Below, one piece after another: positions 7,633-15,811 of a stretch of 64,000 nucleotides of DNA. The stretch is taken from NCBI GenBank assembly GCA_023151255.1, contig JAKLJG010000008.1, forward strand, positions 1 through 64,000. The letters run 5' to 3'. Under the pieces are notes generated by a model, which was given only the letters and a program-made list of their open reading frames with translations, was not told where the DNA came from and searched no databases. Numbering within the stretch: the first letter of the stretch is position 1; every line of letters begins with the position of its first letter. This DNA comes from Cyclobacteriaceae bacterium (GTDB lineage Bacteria > Bacteroidota > Bacteroidia > Cytophagales > Cyclobacteriaceae). The position numbers and the translations under genes are program-made.

Positions 7633-9321
7633 TTGCCCGAATCTATTCAACATATCGAAAACCTGGTCAACCACGGTCGGTTTCTGGAAGCACGCACGAA
7701 AGCTGAAGCGTTGCTGAAAACTTCACCCGATACACGGCTTTCACAACTGTATGCGTTGGCACTGTCAAAATCGGGCATGCCCGAAGCTGCAAAAGAATAC
7801 CTTGAACCTGTATATAAGTCCAATCCTGATGATCCGGAAACAGCCGGGATACTGGGCAGCATTTTCAAGGAGTTATTTAAGAAAAGCCAGCAAAGCACGT
7901 TTGCGCTGCAATCGCGCGATACGTACCTGAAGAATTTTGTCACCACCCAGAATTATTATACCGGTATAAATGCCGCCTCCATGTCGGCTATGATCATGCA
8001 AGCTGGCAAAAGCCGCGACATCGCCCAACAGGTGATCAGCATGATTAAACCCGATACAACGGATTTCTGGGAACTGGCAACGCTGGGTGAGGCGTACATG
8101 CTGCTGAAAGACAGGGCTAACTCCATTGCCTGCTATGTTAAAGCGCGCAAGGTTGCCGGAGCGGATTGGGGTAGAATTACCAGTGTATACAATCAGCTTT
8201 GGCTGCTTAATCATTACATCCCGGTGTCGGGCGAGGTGATGAAAGTTTTTAATCCGCCTGGAGTAGTGGCCTTTGTCGGGCATATGATTGATCATCCGGA
8301 GCGAAAGTCACCGCGCTTTCCGCCAGAACTTGAACCAAAAATTAAAGAGGCTATTCGCAACAGCATTCGTACCCTTAATGCCAAGATTGGCTACTGCTCC
8401 CTGGCTTGCGGGGGCGATATACTGTTTGCCGAAGTAATGGCTGAAGAAGACGGTGAGCTAACTATTTTTCTGCCTTTTAATCAGGATGATTTCCTGGATG
8501 TGAGTGTTCGGTTTGCCGGTGAGCACTGGGTGCAGCGCTTTCATGACCTTAGGCAAAAATTTTCGGTCCGGTATGTTACCAATGAACGCTACGAAAACTT
8601 CGATGACCTGTTCACCCTGCAAAGCCGGGTTATTTTTGGTTCCGCTGTTTTGCGGAGCGCGGTGCATCATGCCGTACCTTCCTTATTAACCGTTCTTTCT
8701 GAAGTTGACCTCAGGCGAAGCACAGGCGGCACCCGCGATACGATACGGTTGTGGCCCTACCCGGACCGGTATGTAAACATTAATCCTGATGTACTCTTAT
8801 CCTCAGTCGTTGAAGGCGACAATGGAACAAAGACGCCACCCGTTCGTTCAATTGACCGGCCTGTACAATACCTGGTGCTGGCTGATCTCTCTTCTATGAA
8901 AACCATGGAGAAGGAGCGCATCTACAAGCTCATCAACCAGCGCCTGGATGAAGAGCTGATTCCCTATGCCGATCCCGATCCCGCCCACGACCGGGTGCTG
9001 ATGGTGTTTGAGTTTGAAACTTCGGCTATGGAAATGGTACGGGCCCTGATTGATGCTGTACCCACCCACAAAAAAGAACCAGGGCTTAAAATCACCCTGC
9101 ATGTCGGCCCGTTGCTCAGGCAAGAGGGCGATACAAAAGGAGAGGCAATTAACCTGATATACACCCTTAGTGCTGTTTCACCGAGAGGGGCCTTGTGCGC
9201 CAGCAGCCAGTTTGCAGCCCTGCTTGCACTGGATGCCAAGCGGTATGAAATCCAATATGCGGGCATTGTGTGGGGTAAGGAACAAGCTGAATACCCGGTT
9301 TACCAGGTGGTGTTAAAATAA
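7633..9321 (+). CDS. TRAFs-binding/TPR - SLOG-like - degenerate nucleotide-cyclase-like protein
   Basis: 562 residues starting at TTG 7633. An in-frame stop lies nine bases upstream and no earlier ATG exists, so the TTG start is likely. Residues 1-205 are helical TPR-like repeats of the DUF4071/TRAFs-binding type. Residues 208-350 look like a Rossmann-type SLOG/nucleotide-sensing region: GHMID at 216-220, ACGGDILFAE at 258-267 and a FLPF strand. Residues 410-562 align with the class III adenylate/guanylate cyclase fold (LADLSS, LHVGPL, the GEAINLIYTLS helix, C-terminal YPVYQVV). The first metal Asp is kept (D418), but the second Asp-containing hairpin reads MVFEFE, so catalysis is doubtful. 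Cytoplasmic: no signal or transmembrane segment. Probably a nucleotide-binding sensor linked to the neighbouring TIR gene; this is inference. Confidence 0.82.
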   Translation: MPESIQHIENLVNHGRFLEARTKAEALLKTSPDTRLSQLYALALSKSGMPEAAKEYLEPVYKSNPDDPETAGILGSIFKELFKKSQQSTFALQSRDTYLKNFVTTQNYYTGINAASMSAMIMQAGKSRDIAQQVISMIKPDTTDFWELATLGEAYMLLKDRANSIACYVKARKVAGADWGRITSVYNQLWLLNHYIPVSGEVMKVFNPPGVVAFVGHMIDHPERKSPRFPPELEPKIKEAIRNSIRTLNAKIGYCSLACGGDILFAEVMAEEDGELTIFLPFNQDDFLDVSVRFAGEHWVQRFHDLRQKFSVRYVTNERYENFDDLFTLQSRVIFGSAVLRSAVHHAVPSLLTVLSEVDLRRSTGGTRDTIRLWPYPDRYVNINPDVLLSSVVEGDNGTKTPPVRSIDRPVQYLVLADLSSMKTMEKERIYKLINQRLDEELIPYADPDPAHDRVLMVFEFETSAMEMVRALIDAVPTHKKEPGLKITLHVGPLLRQEGDTKGEAINLIYTLSAVSPRGALCASSQFAALLALDAKRYEIQYAGIVWGKEQAEYPVYQVVLK

Positions 9322-9363
9322 TTATACGCCACTTTGTTGGTAGCCTGATTATTGAAATGAGTC

Positions 9364-10785
9364 TTAATGTGTAATCCGAATTTCGTCAAGCAGGTTTCCG
9401 GTAGTGTCCAGTTGTTTGAGCGTTAACCCGGTGCCGTTTGTTTCGATTAATGTGAATGAGTGTTTATCGGTTATCATTTTAGCGGTAAAAGGCACCCAGT
9501 TTTCTGCCGGATTGTGTCTCCATAACTCAGGGTTGTTTCCCAGTTCTTTATCGTATAGCGAGGCGCCACCTGCACCAGTCACGATGTAGATTATTCCATT
9601 GGGTTTTGTGTTAGTTATTCCGTCAAATGAAGTATCCAGGGTAAACACACCATCCACCCGGCCTTCATCCGAAACCACATAGCGTGTTCCCGTTTCATCT
9701 TTTTTAGGATCGAACTTTAGCGGAACGCTGCGCTGGTAGTTATGCACATGGCCGGTTAATACCAGGTCAACACCCAATTGTTCAAGCAGGGGCGAGAGCA
9801 ACCGCATCCACTGTTGGTTGTAGTGTGCCTTGCTGGAATTAAAACCGGGATGATGGTAGGCCACAATCTTCCAGTCGGCTTTGCTGTTGCCGATATCATT
9901 CCTGAGCCATTCAACCAAAAGTGGGTCGAGGGGATTAACGTAATCGTTAGCATCCAGGCAGGTAATGTGCACGTTGCCATGATCGAATGAATAGTTCGCG
10001 GTAACCGGAAACCTCGGTGCGGTATTCTTTTTAAAAGAGCTGACAATTTGTGGATCCCCGGTTGGGTTAACCGTTAATGTAGTTACCGGTGCATTGCGAG
10101 GTAAATCGGTGTAATAGAAATAGGCGAGACCGTCTGGGTATCTCCCCAGGTTTGCACTGTACGTGTCGTGGTTGCCCAACAGCATATAAAAAGGAATGCT
10201 GTTCATAAGCGGTGCACCCTTTTCAGGGGCGGGGGCTGGAGCGAGGTAGTACGGGAAAAACCGGTGCCGATACTCAAGTTCGCGGCCGTTGTTATACACC
10301 ATATCACCGGTTAACAGCACAAACTGCGGCTTTTGCTGGTAAACCTGGAATGCAATTTCGGCTTGTTGTTGAGTTCCCGCACCGCAATCGCCAAATACCG
10401 CAAAGCGTGTCTGTGTTTTTTTGGTTCGGGTTTCAAATTCGGTTTCGGCTATCGTCTTGCCGTTTAATGACACTGTATATTTGTATGTCTGATCAGTCTT
10501 TAACCCGGTTAGAGTTGCCCTGTATAGCAGCGTTGTTTTGTTCAGCAAATTGAGTTTGGTAACAACAGGTTTTGCTTTAATGGATTTGCCAGGTGTCCCT
10601 GTCGGTGTACATTCGACTGAAAAATTAGCGGCTACACTATCAGTTTGCCAGATGATTACTTTCTGTTCTTTGGTAAGTGACGAGGCATTGCCTGGCTGCA
10701 GGTAAGGCGGCACCAACAGTTGCTGGGCAAAAGCCTGTAATGAAAGAAGGAGCAATAGAGCACTTTGACTTACCCGGATTTTCAT
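9364..10785 (-). CDS. Purple-acid-phosphatase-like metallophosphoesterase, secreted
   Basis: 473 residues with a signal peptide (1-20, ending AFAQ). An FN3-like N-terminal domain (about 27-120) precedes the calcineurin-type phosphoesterase domain. Metal-binding motifs are in order: GDCG with Asp133, GD with Asp161, GNHD at 204-207, HH at 311-312 and GHVH at 345-348. This fits purple acid phosphatases or related phosphodiesterases that act on phosphate esters in the periplasm. The substrate is not predictable. It lies ten bases after the CotH-like gene on the same strand, so it is probably in the same operon as that gene and DUF4956, and it converges on the SLOG-like gene. Confidence 0.9.
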   Translation of the reverse strand: MKIRVSQSALLLLLSLQAFAQQLLVPPYLQPGNASSLTKEQKVIIWQTDSVAANFSVECTPTGTPGKSIKAKPVVTKLNLLNKTTLLYRATLTGLKTDQTYKYTVSLNGKTIAETEFETRTKKTQTRFAVFGDCGAGTQQQAEIAFQVYQQKPQFVLLTGDMVYNNGRELEYRHRFFPYYLAPAPAPEKGAPLMNSIPFYMLLGNHDTYSANLGRYPDGLAYFYYTDLPRNAPVTTLTVNPTGDPQIVSSFKKNTAPRFPVTANYSFDHGNVHITCLDANDYVNPLDPLLVEWLRNDIGNSKADWKIVAYHHPGFNSSKAHYNQQWMRLLSPLLEQLGVDLVLTGHVHNYQRSVPLKFDPKKDETGTRYVVSDEGRVDGVFTLDTSFDGITNTKPNGIIYIVTGAGGASLYDKELGNNPELWRHNPAENWVPFTAKMITDKHSFTLIETNGTGLTLKQLDTTGNLLDEIRITH

Positions 10786-10794
10786 AGGGCTAAT

Positions 10795-11802
10795 TCAAAA
10801 CTTGCGACATTTTTGTAAGATATTTTCACGAAAATTCTTCTCGTTTTTTAATGTAGTGAAAAATTCATCCAGGAACCGTTTGGTATCTGCGATGTCCCTG
10901 GGATGCAGGTTTCCATCAAAGCCGGCCACTACATCCATTAAAACGGGTTCCAGTTTGAGGTACTCCGATTGAGCATATTCAAATAGTTTTGGATTGCGAC
11001 AAAAGCCCCGGTAAACCCGTTCACGTACGTTGGATGTGCCAACCAGTTCGCTCACTTGGCCGTACGGTGCGTTTACCAATCCCGACATATCAAAATCGTA
11101 AGCCACTGGAATAAGTTGGTTTTTTGATTCAAAGACTACAATATTATGTAATTGTACGGCCGACCAGTCGGAGTTGGAGATCATGTATTGAAAAAAATCC
11201 TGCATAATAGTTGCCGTATCGGCCAGTTTTATAGGATGGACTTTGTCGGCTTTGTAAGTTTTGGTTTTTAGTCGTTTGGCAACCAGGTCATCGTCTTCAA
11301 TAAAGAATGCGGTCAGTTCATGGGTTTTTGAATTCCTCCCACGACCATCGACTAACGTGAGGTTTACCAGTCTGGTATTGAAGTAATAAGGTGTTACCTG
11401 TTCATAGAGTTGATACGCCAGGTATTCTTTAATGACGAGGTCGTTGTACGATTTGCCACTCTGACAGGGTATAACCAATTTCAGGTTTTTGTTTCCTGCA
11501 AACGGAGTATTATCACTCTGGCTTTTTTTGATTTTCACCCTCAACGGAGGAAAGAAACAGTTGGCCCTTCTGAAATGTCCCCGGGCTCGCAAGTCAATTT
11601 TAATGGAGTCCCATGTTCCCGCTTCCCTTTTGTACGCAAGTACTGAAGCGGTGTACAGCGTGTCGTTGGTGTTTTTCTTGAGTTCCCTGATTGAAAAACC
11701 CAGGCGGATGGATAGCGGTTCTTCCGATTTAAACAGCGGTGTTACTTCCTGCGCGTATCCGGAGCCGGCTAGTAGAAGCAGAAGGGGCAACAACCTTTTC
11801 AT
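10795..11802 (-). CDS. CotH-like secreted protein, copy A
   Basis: 335 residues with a signal peptide (1-18). Features recalling the CotH atypical kinase fold are RARGHF at 72-77 (CotH has an LRGNSS-type segment), a REYLAY-type helix around 126, an acidic IEDDD stretch at 168-172, NSDW at 210-213 and YDFD at 235-238, where CotH has a W/Y-D-x-D metal site. Similarity is weak, so kinase activity is only a suggestion. It is a paralogue of the divergent gene at 12447-13451, sharing these motifs in the same order. Its ATG overlaps the stop of the DUF4956 gene by one base (TGATG), indicating translational coupling. CotH and DUF4956 genes are often neighbours in other bacteria, which supports the call. 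Confidence 0.75.
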   Translation of the reverse strand: MKRLLPLLLLLAGSGYAQEVTPLFKSEEPLSIRLGFSIRELKKNTNDTLYTASVLAYKREAGTWDSIKIDLRARGHFRRANCFFPPLRVKIKKSQSDNTPFAGNKNLKLVIPCQSGKSYNDLVIKEYLAYQLYEQVTPYYFNTRLVNLTLVDGRGRNSKTHELTAFFIEDDDLVAKRLKTKTYKADKVHPIKLADTATIMQDFFQYMISNSDWSAVQLHNIVVFESKNQLIPVAYDFDMSGLVNAPYGQVSELVGTSNVRERVYRGFCRNPKLFEYAQSEYLKLEPVLMDVVAGFDGNLHPRDIADTKRFLDEFFTTLKNEKNFRENILQKCRKF

Positions 11803-12383
11803 CAGGAATAATAGTAGACTTTTATCTCCGCCCGGTTACGGGTAAAGTCTATTTGTTCAACCGAAATGCGGTTGATGTTTAAGCCGGTACGTTGTTTCAG
11901 GTCTTCGATCAGCAAGTGATGCTTGTCCGGTTTAATGTTTTCAAGGCCTTCATACTCGACCATTTTTGTTTTTTGGTTTTTCATCAGAATGTTGCCATCG
12001 ACAATGTAAACCGCCAGTAACAACATTCCGTTTACAATGGTAATTTCCAGCACGGTGCCCATCATGACTGAGTTAATCAGACCCAGGGCCATAATAATGA
12101 ACAAATAGGTCATGTCCTTTGACGACAGTGTTTCGGTGCGGAACCGGAGCAGCGAAAAGGCAGCGAGTAATCCAAACGCGCTGCTCAGCGAACTGAATGC
12201 CTTGGCTTTCTCCAGCATAAACGCAAGCAGGAACACAACAAAATTCAGGAGGAAGTAGGTAAAGAACAGGTTGCGCTTGTTATACGTTTTGTAATATATA
12301 AACCGAATCAGGATAATCATGGCTGCAGTATTAATGAGTAGCCTGATGAAAAAATAGCCGGTAAAAAGTTGAAGGTCCTCCAT
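11802..12383 (-). CDS. DUF4956 membrane protein
   Basis: 193 residues. Hydrophobic segments lie at about 9-27, 38-58, 65-80 and 91-128, followed by a soluble C-terminal domain. The segment around 68-90, containing FGLLAAFSLLRFR and then an ETLSSKDMTYLF stretch, is the recognisable DUF4956 signature. The function of the family is unknown. It often lies with VTC-type polyphosphate polymerase or CotH genes, so a role in an envelope phosphate or phosphorylation process is conceivable. It is the first gene of a minus-strand operon with copy A of the CotH-like protein and the phosphatase, and it is divergent from copy B. Confidence 0.88.
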   Translation of the reverse strand: MEDLQLFTGYFFIRLLINTAAMIILIRFIYYKTYNKRNLFFTYFLLNFVVFLLAFMLEKAKAFSSLSSAFGLLAAFSLLRFRTETLSSKDMTYLFIIMALGLINSVMMGTVLEITIVNGMLLLAVYIVDGNILMKNQKTKMVEYEGLENIKPDKHHLLIEDLKQRTGLNINRISVEQIDFTRNRAEIKVYYYS

Positions 12384-12431
12384 GAAATAAAGATAAGGAT
12401 ATGTTTTAAAATACGAGCGGAGGAATTTCGG

Positions 12432-12438
12432 TAATTTG
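12432..12438 (+). promoter_or_regulatory. Candidate -7 element of CotH-like copy B
   Basis: TAATTTG, one base shorter in the spacer than the TAnnTTTG consensus, ends eight bases before the ATG at 12447. Similar short forms precede dnaB and etfB in this window. No -33 element was assigned. Confidence 0.3.
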
Positions 12439-12446
12439 TATGTCCG

Positions 12447-13451
12447 ATGGAAAGATTCATGAAACGATTAGCCTTGTTTTTAGGCCACCTTATTTTTTCA
12501 CAAGTTCTTTTCGGCCAGGGACTTTTGTTTCAAAACGATGATGTGCTGGAGTTGGTTATCGCTGGCGATATACGGGCGGTGCTTAAAGACCGGGGCAACA
12601 GCCCTTCATACCACCCGTTTATATTGAACTATGAAAACAATGGCGAAAGGGTTGTCTTGCCGGTACGCATACGGGCCAGAGGGCACTTCCGGAAATCGGA
12701 ACAGATCTGTTACTACCCACCCATGCTTTTGAACTTTGCAAAGAAAGACGTTGCCGGAACCGTGTTCAACGGTGCTGACAAACTGAAACTGGTAACTCCC
12801 TGCCAGGGCGATGAATATGTTGTGCGCGAGTACCTGGTTTACCGGTTGTATAATCTGATTACTCCTAAAAGCTTCAAGACACGCCTTGTGAAGATTATTT
12901 ATAATGATACCGTTAAGGGCAAACAAAGCAAGCCCATGTATGGATTTCTGTTAGAAGAGGATGACCAGATGGCTGAACGCAACAAATCTGTTTTAATTGA
13001 AAAGCGTCTGATTAGGCCTGAGCAGACACAGGCTGACGATTTTCTGACGATGGCCCTGTTTCAGTTTATGATTGGTAATACCGACTGGTCCGTTCAGTTT
13101 AAGCAAAATATTAAACTTATTTCTGCAGATTCGATGGGCGTACCATCGCCAGTGCCTTACGATTTTGATCATGCCGGGATAGTTGGTGCACCCTATGCCA
13201 AACCTGCCCAAGAACTTAATCTTGCCAGTACGCGGGAGCGTAGGTATCGAGGGTATTGTATAACTGAATTGGGTGCATTTGAAGAAGTAATTAAAAAGTT
13301 CAATGAATTGAAGCCGGTTTTCTACAAGCTTTATTCGACCACCGGCCTGGTTGATAATGTATACAAGAGTAAGACACTTCGCTACCTGGATGAATCTGCT
13401 TTACCCGTGCCGGAAGACTGGGACCGGCAATGTGGTGATCAAAGGGCTTAA
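12447..13451 (+). CDS. CotH-like secreted protein, copy B
   Basis: 334 residues. The start ATG 12447 gives MERFMKRLAL; a second in-frame ATG at 12459 would start just before the hydrophobic signal sequence, so either is possible. The protein repeats the motif order of copy A: RARGHF at 76-81, a VVREYLVY helix at about 125-132, LLEEDD at 168-173, NTDW at 211-214 and YDFD at 238-241, then an RRYRGYC segment near the end. These fit a divergent CotH-like kinase fold. It is exported by the Sec system. The divergent arrangement around DUF4956 suggests shared regulation. Kinase activity is not shown by the sequence. Confidence 0.75.
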   Translation: MERFMKRLALFLGHLIFSQVLFGQGLLFQNDDVLELVIAGDIRAVLKDRGNSPSYHPFILNYENNGERVVLPVRIRARGHFRKSEQICYYPPMLLNFAKKDVAGTVFNGADKLKLVTPCQGDEYVVREYLVYRLYNLITPKSFKTRLVKIIYNDTVKGKQSKPMYGFLLEEDDQMAERNKSVLIEKRLIRPEQTQADDFLTMALFQFMIGNTDWSVQFKQNIKLISADSMGVPSPVPYDFDHAGIVGAPYAKPAQELNLASTRERRYRGYCITELGAFEEVIKKFNELKPVFYKLYSTTGLVDNVYKSKTLRYLDESALPVPEDWDRQCGDQRA

Positions 13452-13459
13452 ACAATAAC

Positions 13460-14137
13460 TCATTGATTTAACGCGAAAATAATCGGCACCGTAATCCGGC
13501 TTCGTACCGGGCGACCGCGTTGTTTGGCAGGAATCCAATTGGGTAGTTTGCTTACCACGCGCACAGCTTCTTCATCGCAGCCCGCACCAATCCCTTTAAG
13601 TACCTGAACGTTTGTTACCGAGCCGTCTTTTTCAATTACAGCCGATAGAAAAACTTTTCCTTCAATGCCCATGCGCCTGGCCTGGTTTGGATACTTAAGA
13701 TTTTCGCTTACAAATTTTACCAGAGCCGTACGGCCACCGTCAAACTCAGCTTCAGATTCCACTACGAGGAAGATCTTGTCGGTTTCTTCCTCTTCGTGAA
13801 GTACTTCAACCTGAGCGGCTTCAGGTGTAAACTCTGCAGCCGTTTCCTGGTCAATACTAATTGTCAGCTCTTCTTTAAGTTCTTCCTCATCCGGTATTTC
13901 AACTACCTTGAGGGGCTGTACGCGTTGAGGTGGCGGGGGAGGTGGTTGTTCGGTTGGCGGAATCTCAAGCAAGTCATCGGCCTTCTCCTGAGTGAGATGC
14001 AGGCCAACATGCTTCCTTTCGGCTGTTCGCCAGTTAAAAGCCAAAATCACTACGGTCAGGGTGGTTACCAGCCCAACCCCCAAAAACAAGGGTCGCATGT
14101 TTGCAAGGTCGGCCGAAGGTTTTTTCTTAGCTTCCAT
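13460..14137 (-). CDS. TonB-family energy transducer-like protein
   Basis: 225 residues. One N-terminal transmembrane helix (about 15-34) is followed by a periplasmic region with a proline-rich stretch (PPTEQPPPPPPQ, about 60-71) and an acidic linker. The C-terminal TonB domain (about 140-225) includes YPNQARRMGIEGKV and the DGSVTNVQVLKG strand pair. It would transmit proton-motive force from ExbB/ExbD to TonB-dependent outer-membrane receptors such as the SusC protein at 60015. No exbB or exbD lies nearby. It ends eight bases from the end of the convergent CotH-like gene. Confidence 0.9.
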   Translation of the reverse strand: MEAKKKPSADLANMRPLFLGVGLVTTLTVVILAFNWRTAERKHVGLHLTQEKADDLLEIPPTEQPPPPPPQRVQPLKVVEIPDEEELKEELTISIDQETAAEFTPEAAQVEVLHEEEETDKIFLVVESEAEFDGGRTALVKFVSENLKYPNQARRMGIEGKVFLSAVIEKDGSVTNVQVLKGIGAGCDEEAVRVVSKLPNWIPAKQRGRPVRSRITVPIIFALNQ

Positions 14138-14314
14138 TTAACTCTAATAAGGCACTAAAATCAATTGTCTGTGTAGTTGTATTTAGTGTTAAGTATGGAA
14201 TTTGGTAACCCATGGATTAAAGGCTTTTCACAGGTTTACCGTGGATACGAAATTGCCCGGTTGCGGACGACCTTAGAATGTGAACTTGGCAATAAAATTC
14301 CTCAGCCAAGAGGA

Positions 14315-15166
14315 TCAATAATCTCCCAACTCAGTCAACTCCAGTTGTGCCATGGCTTTGGCAAATTCTTCATCGTTGGGAGCCACGCCATGCCATTTGT
14401 GTGAGCCCATCATAAAGTCAACACCATAGCCCATTTCGGTGTGCATCAGGTTGAGTACGGGTTTGCCTTTGCCGGTTAAGGTTTTGGCATTCTCAAGGCC
14501 GGTGATTACTTCTTCCAGGTTATTACCGTTAAACTCCTGTACGTCCCAGCCGAAGGCTTCATACTTGGCGCGAAGGTTTTTTAAATCAATGATGTCTTTA
14601 ACAGCACCGTCAATCTGCTGGCCGTTGTAGTCAATCGTGGCAATCAGATTATCAACTTTGTGGTGTGCTGCATACATGGCTGCTTCCCACACCTGGCCTT
14701 CCTGCTGTTCACCATCGCCCATCAGTACATAAACTAAATGTTCGTCCTTGTTTAATTTTTTTGCCTGGGCTGCACCAACAGCTACCGAAAGTCCCTGGCC
14801 TAGCGACCCTGAAGCTACCCTTACTCCAGGCAGGCCTTCGTGCGTGGCAGGGTGGCCCTGCAACCGCGAGTTAATAAACCGAAAAGTGGAAAGTTCTTTC
14901 ACATCAAAATAACCGGCCCGTGCCAAGGTGGAGTACCAAACCGGTGAAATATGCCCGTTTGACAGAAAGAAGATGTCCTCACCAACACCATCCATGGTAA
15001 AGCCTGGTTTTCTGCGCAGGGTATGGAAATACATCGCCACAAAGAACTCGGTGCACCCCAACGATCCGCCCGGGTGCCCGCTTTGACAGGCGTGTACCAT
15101 GCGCACAATGTCGCGCCTGATTTGGGTACATAATTTTTTCAGGTGGCTGTAGTCGGGTTGGGGCAT
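14315..15166 (-). CDS. Transketolase, N-terminal (ThDP-binding) subunit
   Basis: 283 residues, the usual size for the N-terminal half of a split transketolase. GHPGGSLGCTE lies at about 30-40, and GDGEQQEGQVWEAAMYA with the later DYNGQQIDG form the thiamine-diphosphate and metal-binding GDG-N motif. The enzyme transfers two-carbon units in the pentose phosphate pathway, and the C-terminal subunit carries the catalytic Glu. That partner is not in this window, although split halves are usually adjacent. The 177 bases downstream (14138-14314) show no gene or clear signal. Confidence 0.92.
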   Translation of the reverse strand: MPQPDYSHLKKLCTQIRRDIVRMVHACQSGHPGGSLGCTEFFVAMYFHTLRRKPGFTMDGVGEDIFFLSNGHISPVWYSTLARAGYFDVKELSTFRFINSRLQGHPATHEGLPGVRVASGSLGQGLSVAVGAAQAKKLNKDEHLVYVLMGDGEQQEGQVWEAAMYAAHHKVDNLIATIDYNGQQIDGAVKDIIDLKNLRAKYEAFGWDVQEFNGNNLEEVITGLENAKTLTGKGKPVLNLMHTEMGYGVDFMMGSHKWHGVAPNDEEFAKAMAQLELTELGDY

Positions 15167-15272
15167 AGGGAGGTGTAGTGGTTAATTCGGGGTGAAGATA
15201 CCGTGCCACGGTACTCCCTCCAAGTGCTCCTTCAACTTTCTGGATTCCGCATGCTGGAAGTACGTTTAGCAG

Positions 15273-15809
15273 TTACTTTTGCTTCTTTGCCGCCTTTTTC
15301 TTTGGGGCTGCTTTCTTTTTGGCTGGTGATTTCTTTACCGGCTTTACTGCAGAAGTACCACTGCCTTTCAATATCTGGTCGGCATGGTTTTTCGTATCGA
15401 CCTTTTCTATCACTTCATCAATCAGGCCTTGTTCATTAATAATATAGGTAATCCGTGCGGTGCCCATGTACTTACGTCCGTACATGGATTTCTCAACCCA
15501 GGTGCCGTATTTATTGTGGACGGTTTTATCGACATCGGCCAGCAAGCGGAAGGGCAGCTTTTCTTTGGCGATAAATTTCTGGTGTGATTTTTCGCTGTCG
15601 GTGCTTACACCCAATACTTCATACCCTTGCTTTTGCAGCAGTTTATAGTTGTCGCGTAGGTTGCAGGCTTCGGCCGTGCAGCCTGGTGTCTGGTCTTTTG
15701 GGTAGAAGTAGAGTACTACCTTCTTGCCTTTGTAATCAGATAATTTAACCGGTTTACCATCCTGGTCGGTGGTAGTAAAATCGGGGGCTTGGGTTCCTGC
15801 TGTAAGCAT
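15273..15809 (-). CDS. bcp: Thioredoxin-dependent thiol peroxidase (peroxiredoxin Q/Bcp) with Lys-rich tail
   Basis: 178 residues. TPGCTAEAC gives the peroxidatic Cys44 and resolving Cys49, the two-cysteine pattern of peroxiredoxin Q. It reduces hydroperoxides using thioredoxin in the cytoplasm. The normal family length is about 150; here residues 153-178 form a Lys/Ala/Pro tail (KKSPAKKKAA repeated) resembling histone H1 or bacterial Hc1-like tails. This could bind nucleic acid or another polyanion. The start lies two bases after the stop of the M23 peptidase gene, so FAH, M23 and bcp form one operon. Confidence 0.92.
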   Translation of the reverse strand: MLTAGTQAPDFTTTDQDGKPVKLSDYKGKKVVLYFYPKDQTPGCTAEACNLRDNYKLLQKQGYEVLGVSTDSEKSHQKFIAKEKLPFRLLADVDKTVHNKYGTWVEKSMYGRKYMGTARITYIINEQGLIDEVIEKVDTKNHADQILKGSGTSAVKPVKKSPAKKKAAPKKKAAKKQK

Positions 15810-15811
15810 AA

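Noticed and set aside
7873-8295. 140-codon minus-strand frame inside the SLOG-like gene
   Set aside because: No recognisable domain, and the plus frame is clearly coding.
14138-14314. Possible small gene or RNA between the TonB-like and transketolase genes
   Set aside because: No convincing frame, hairpin or promoter was found there.
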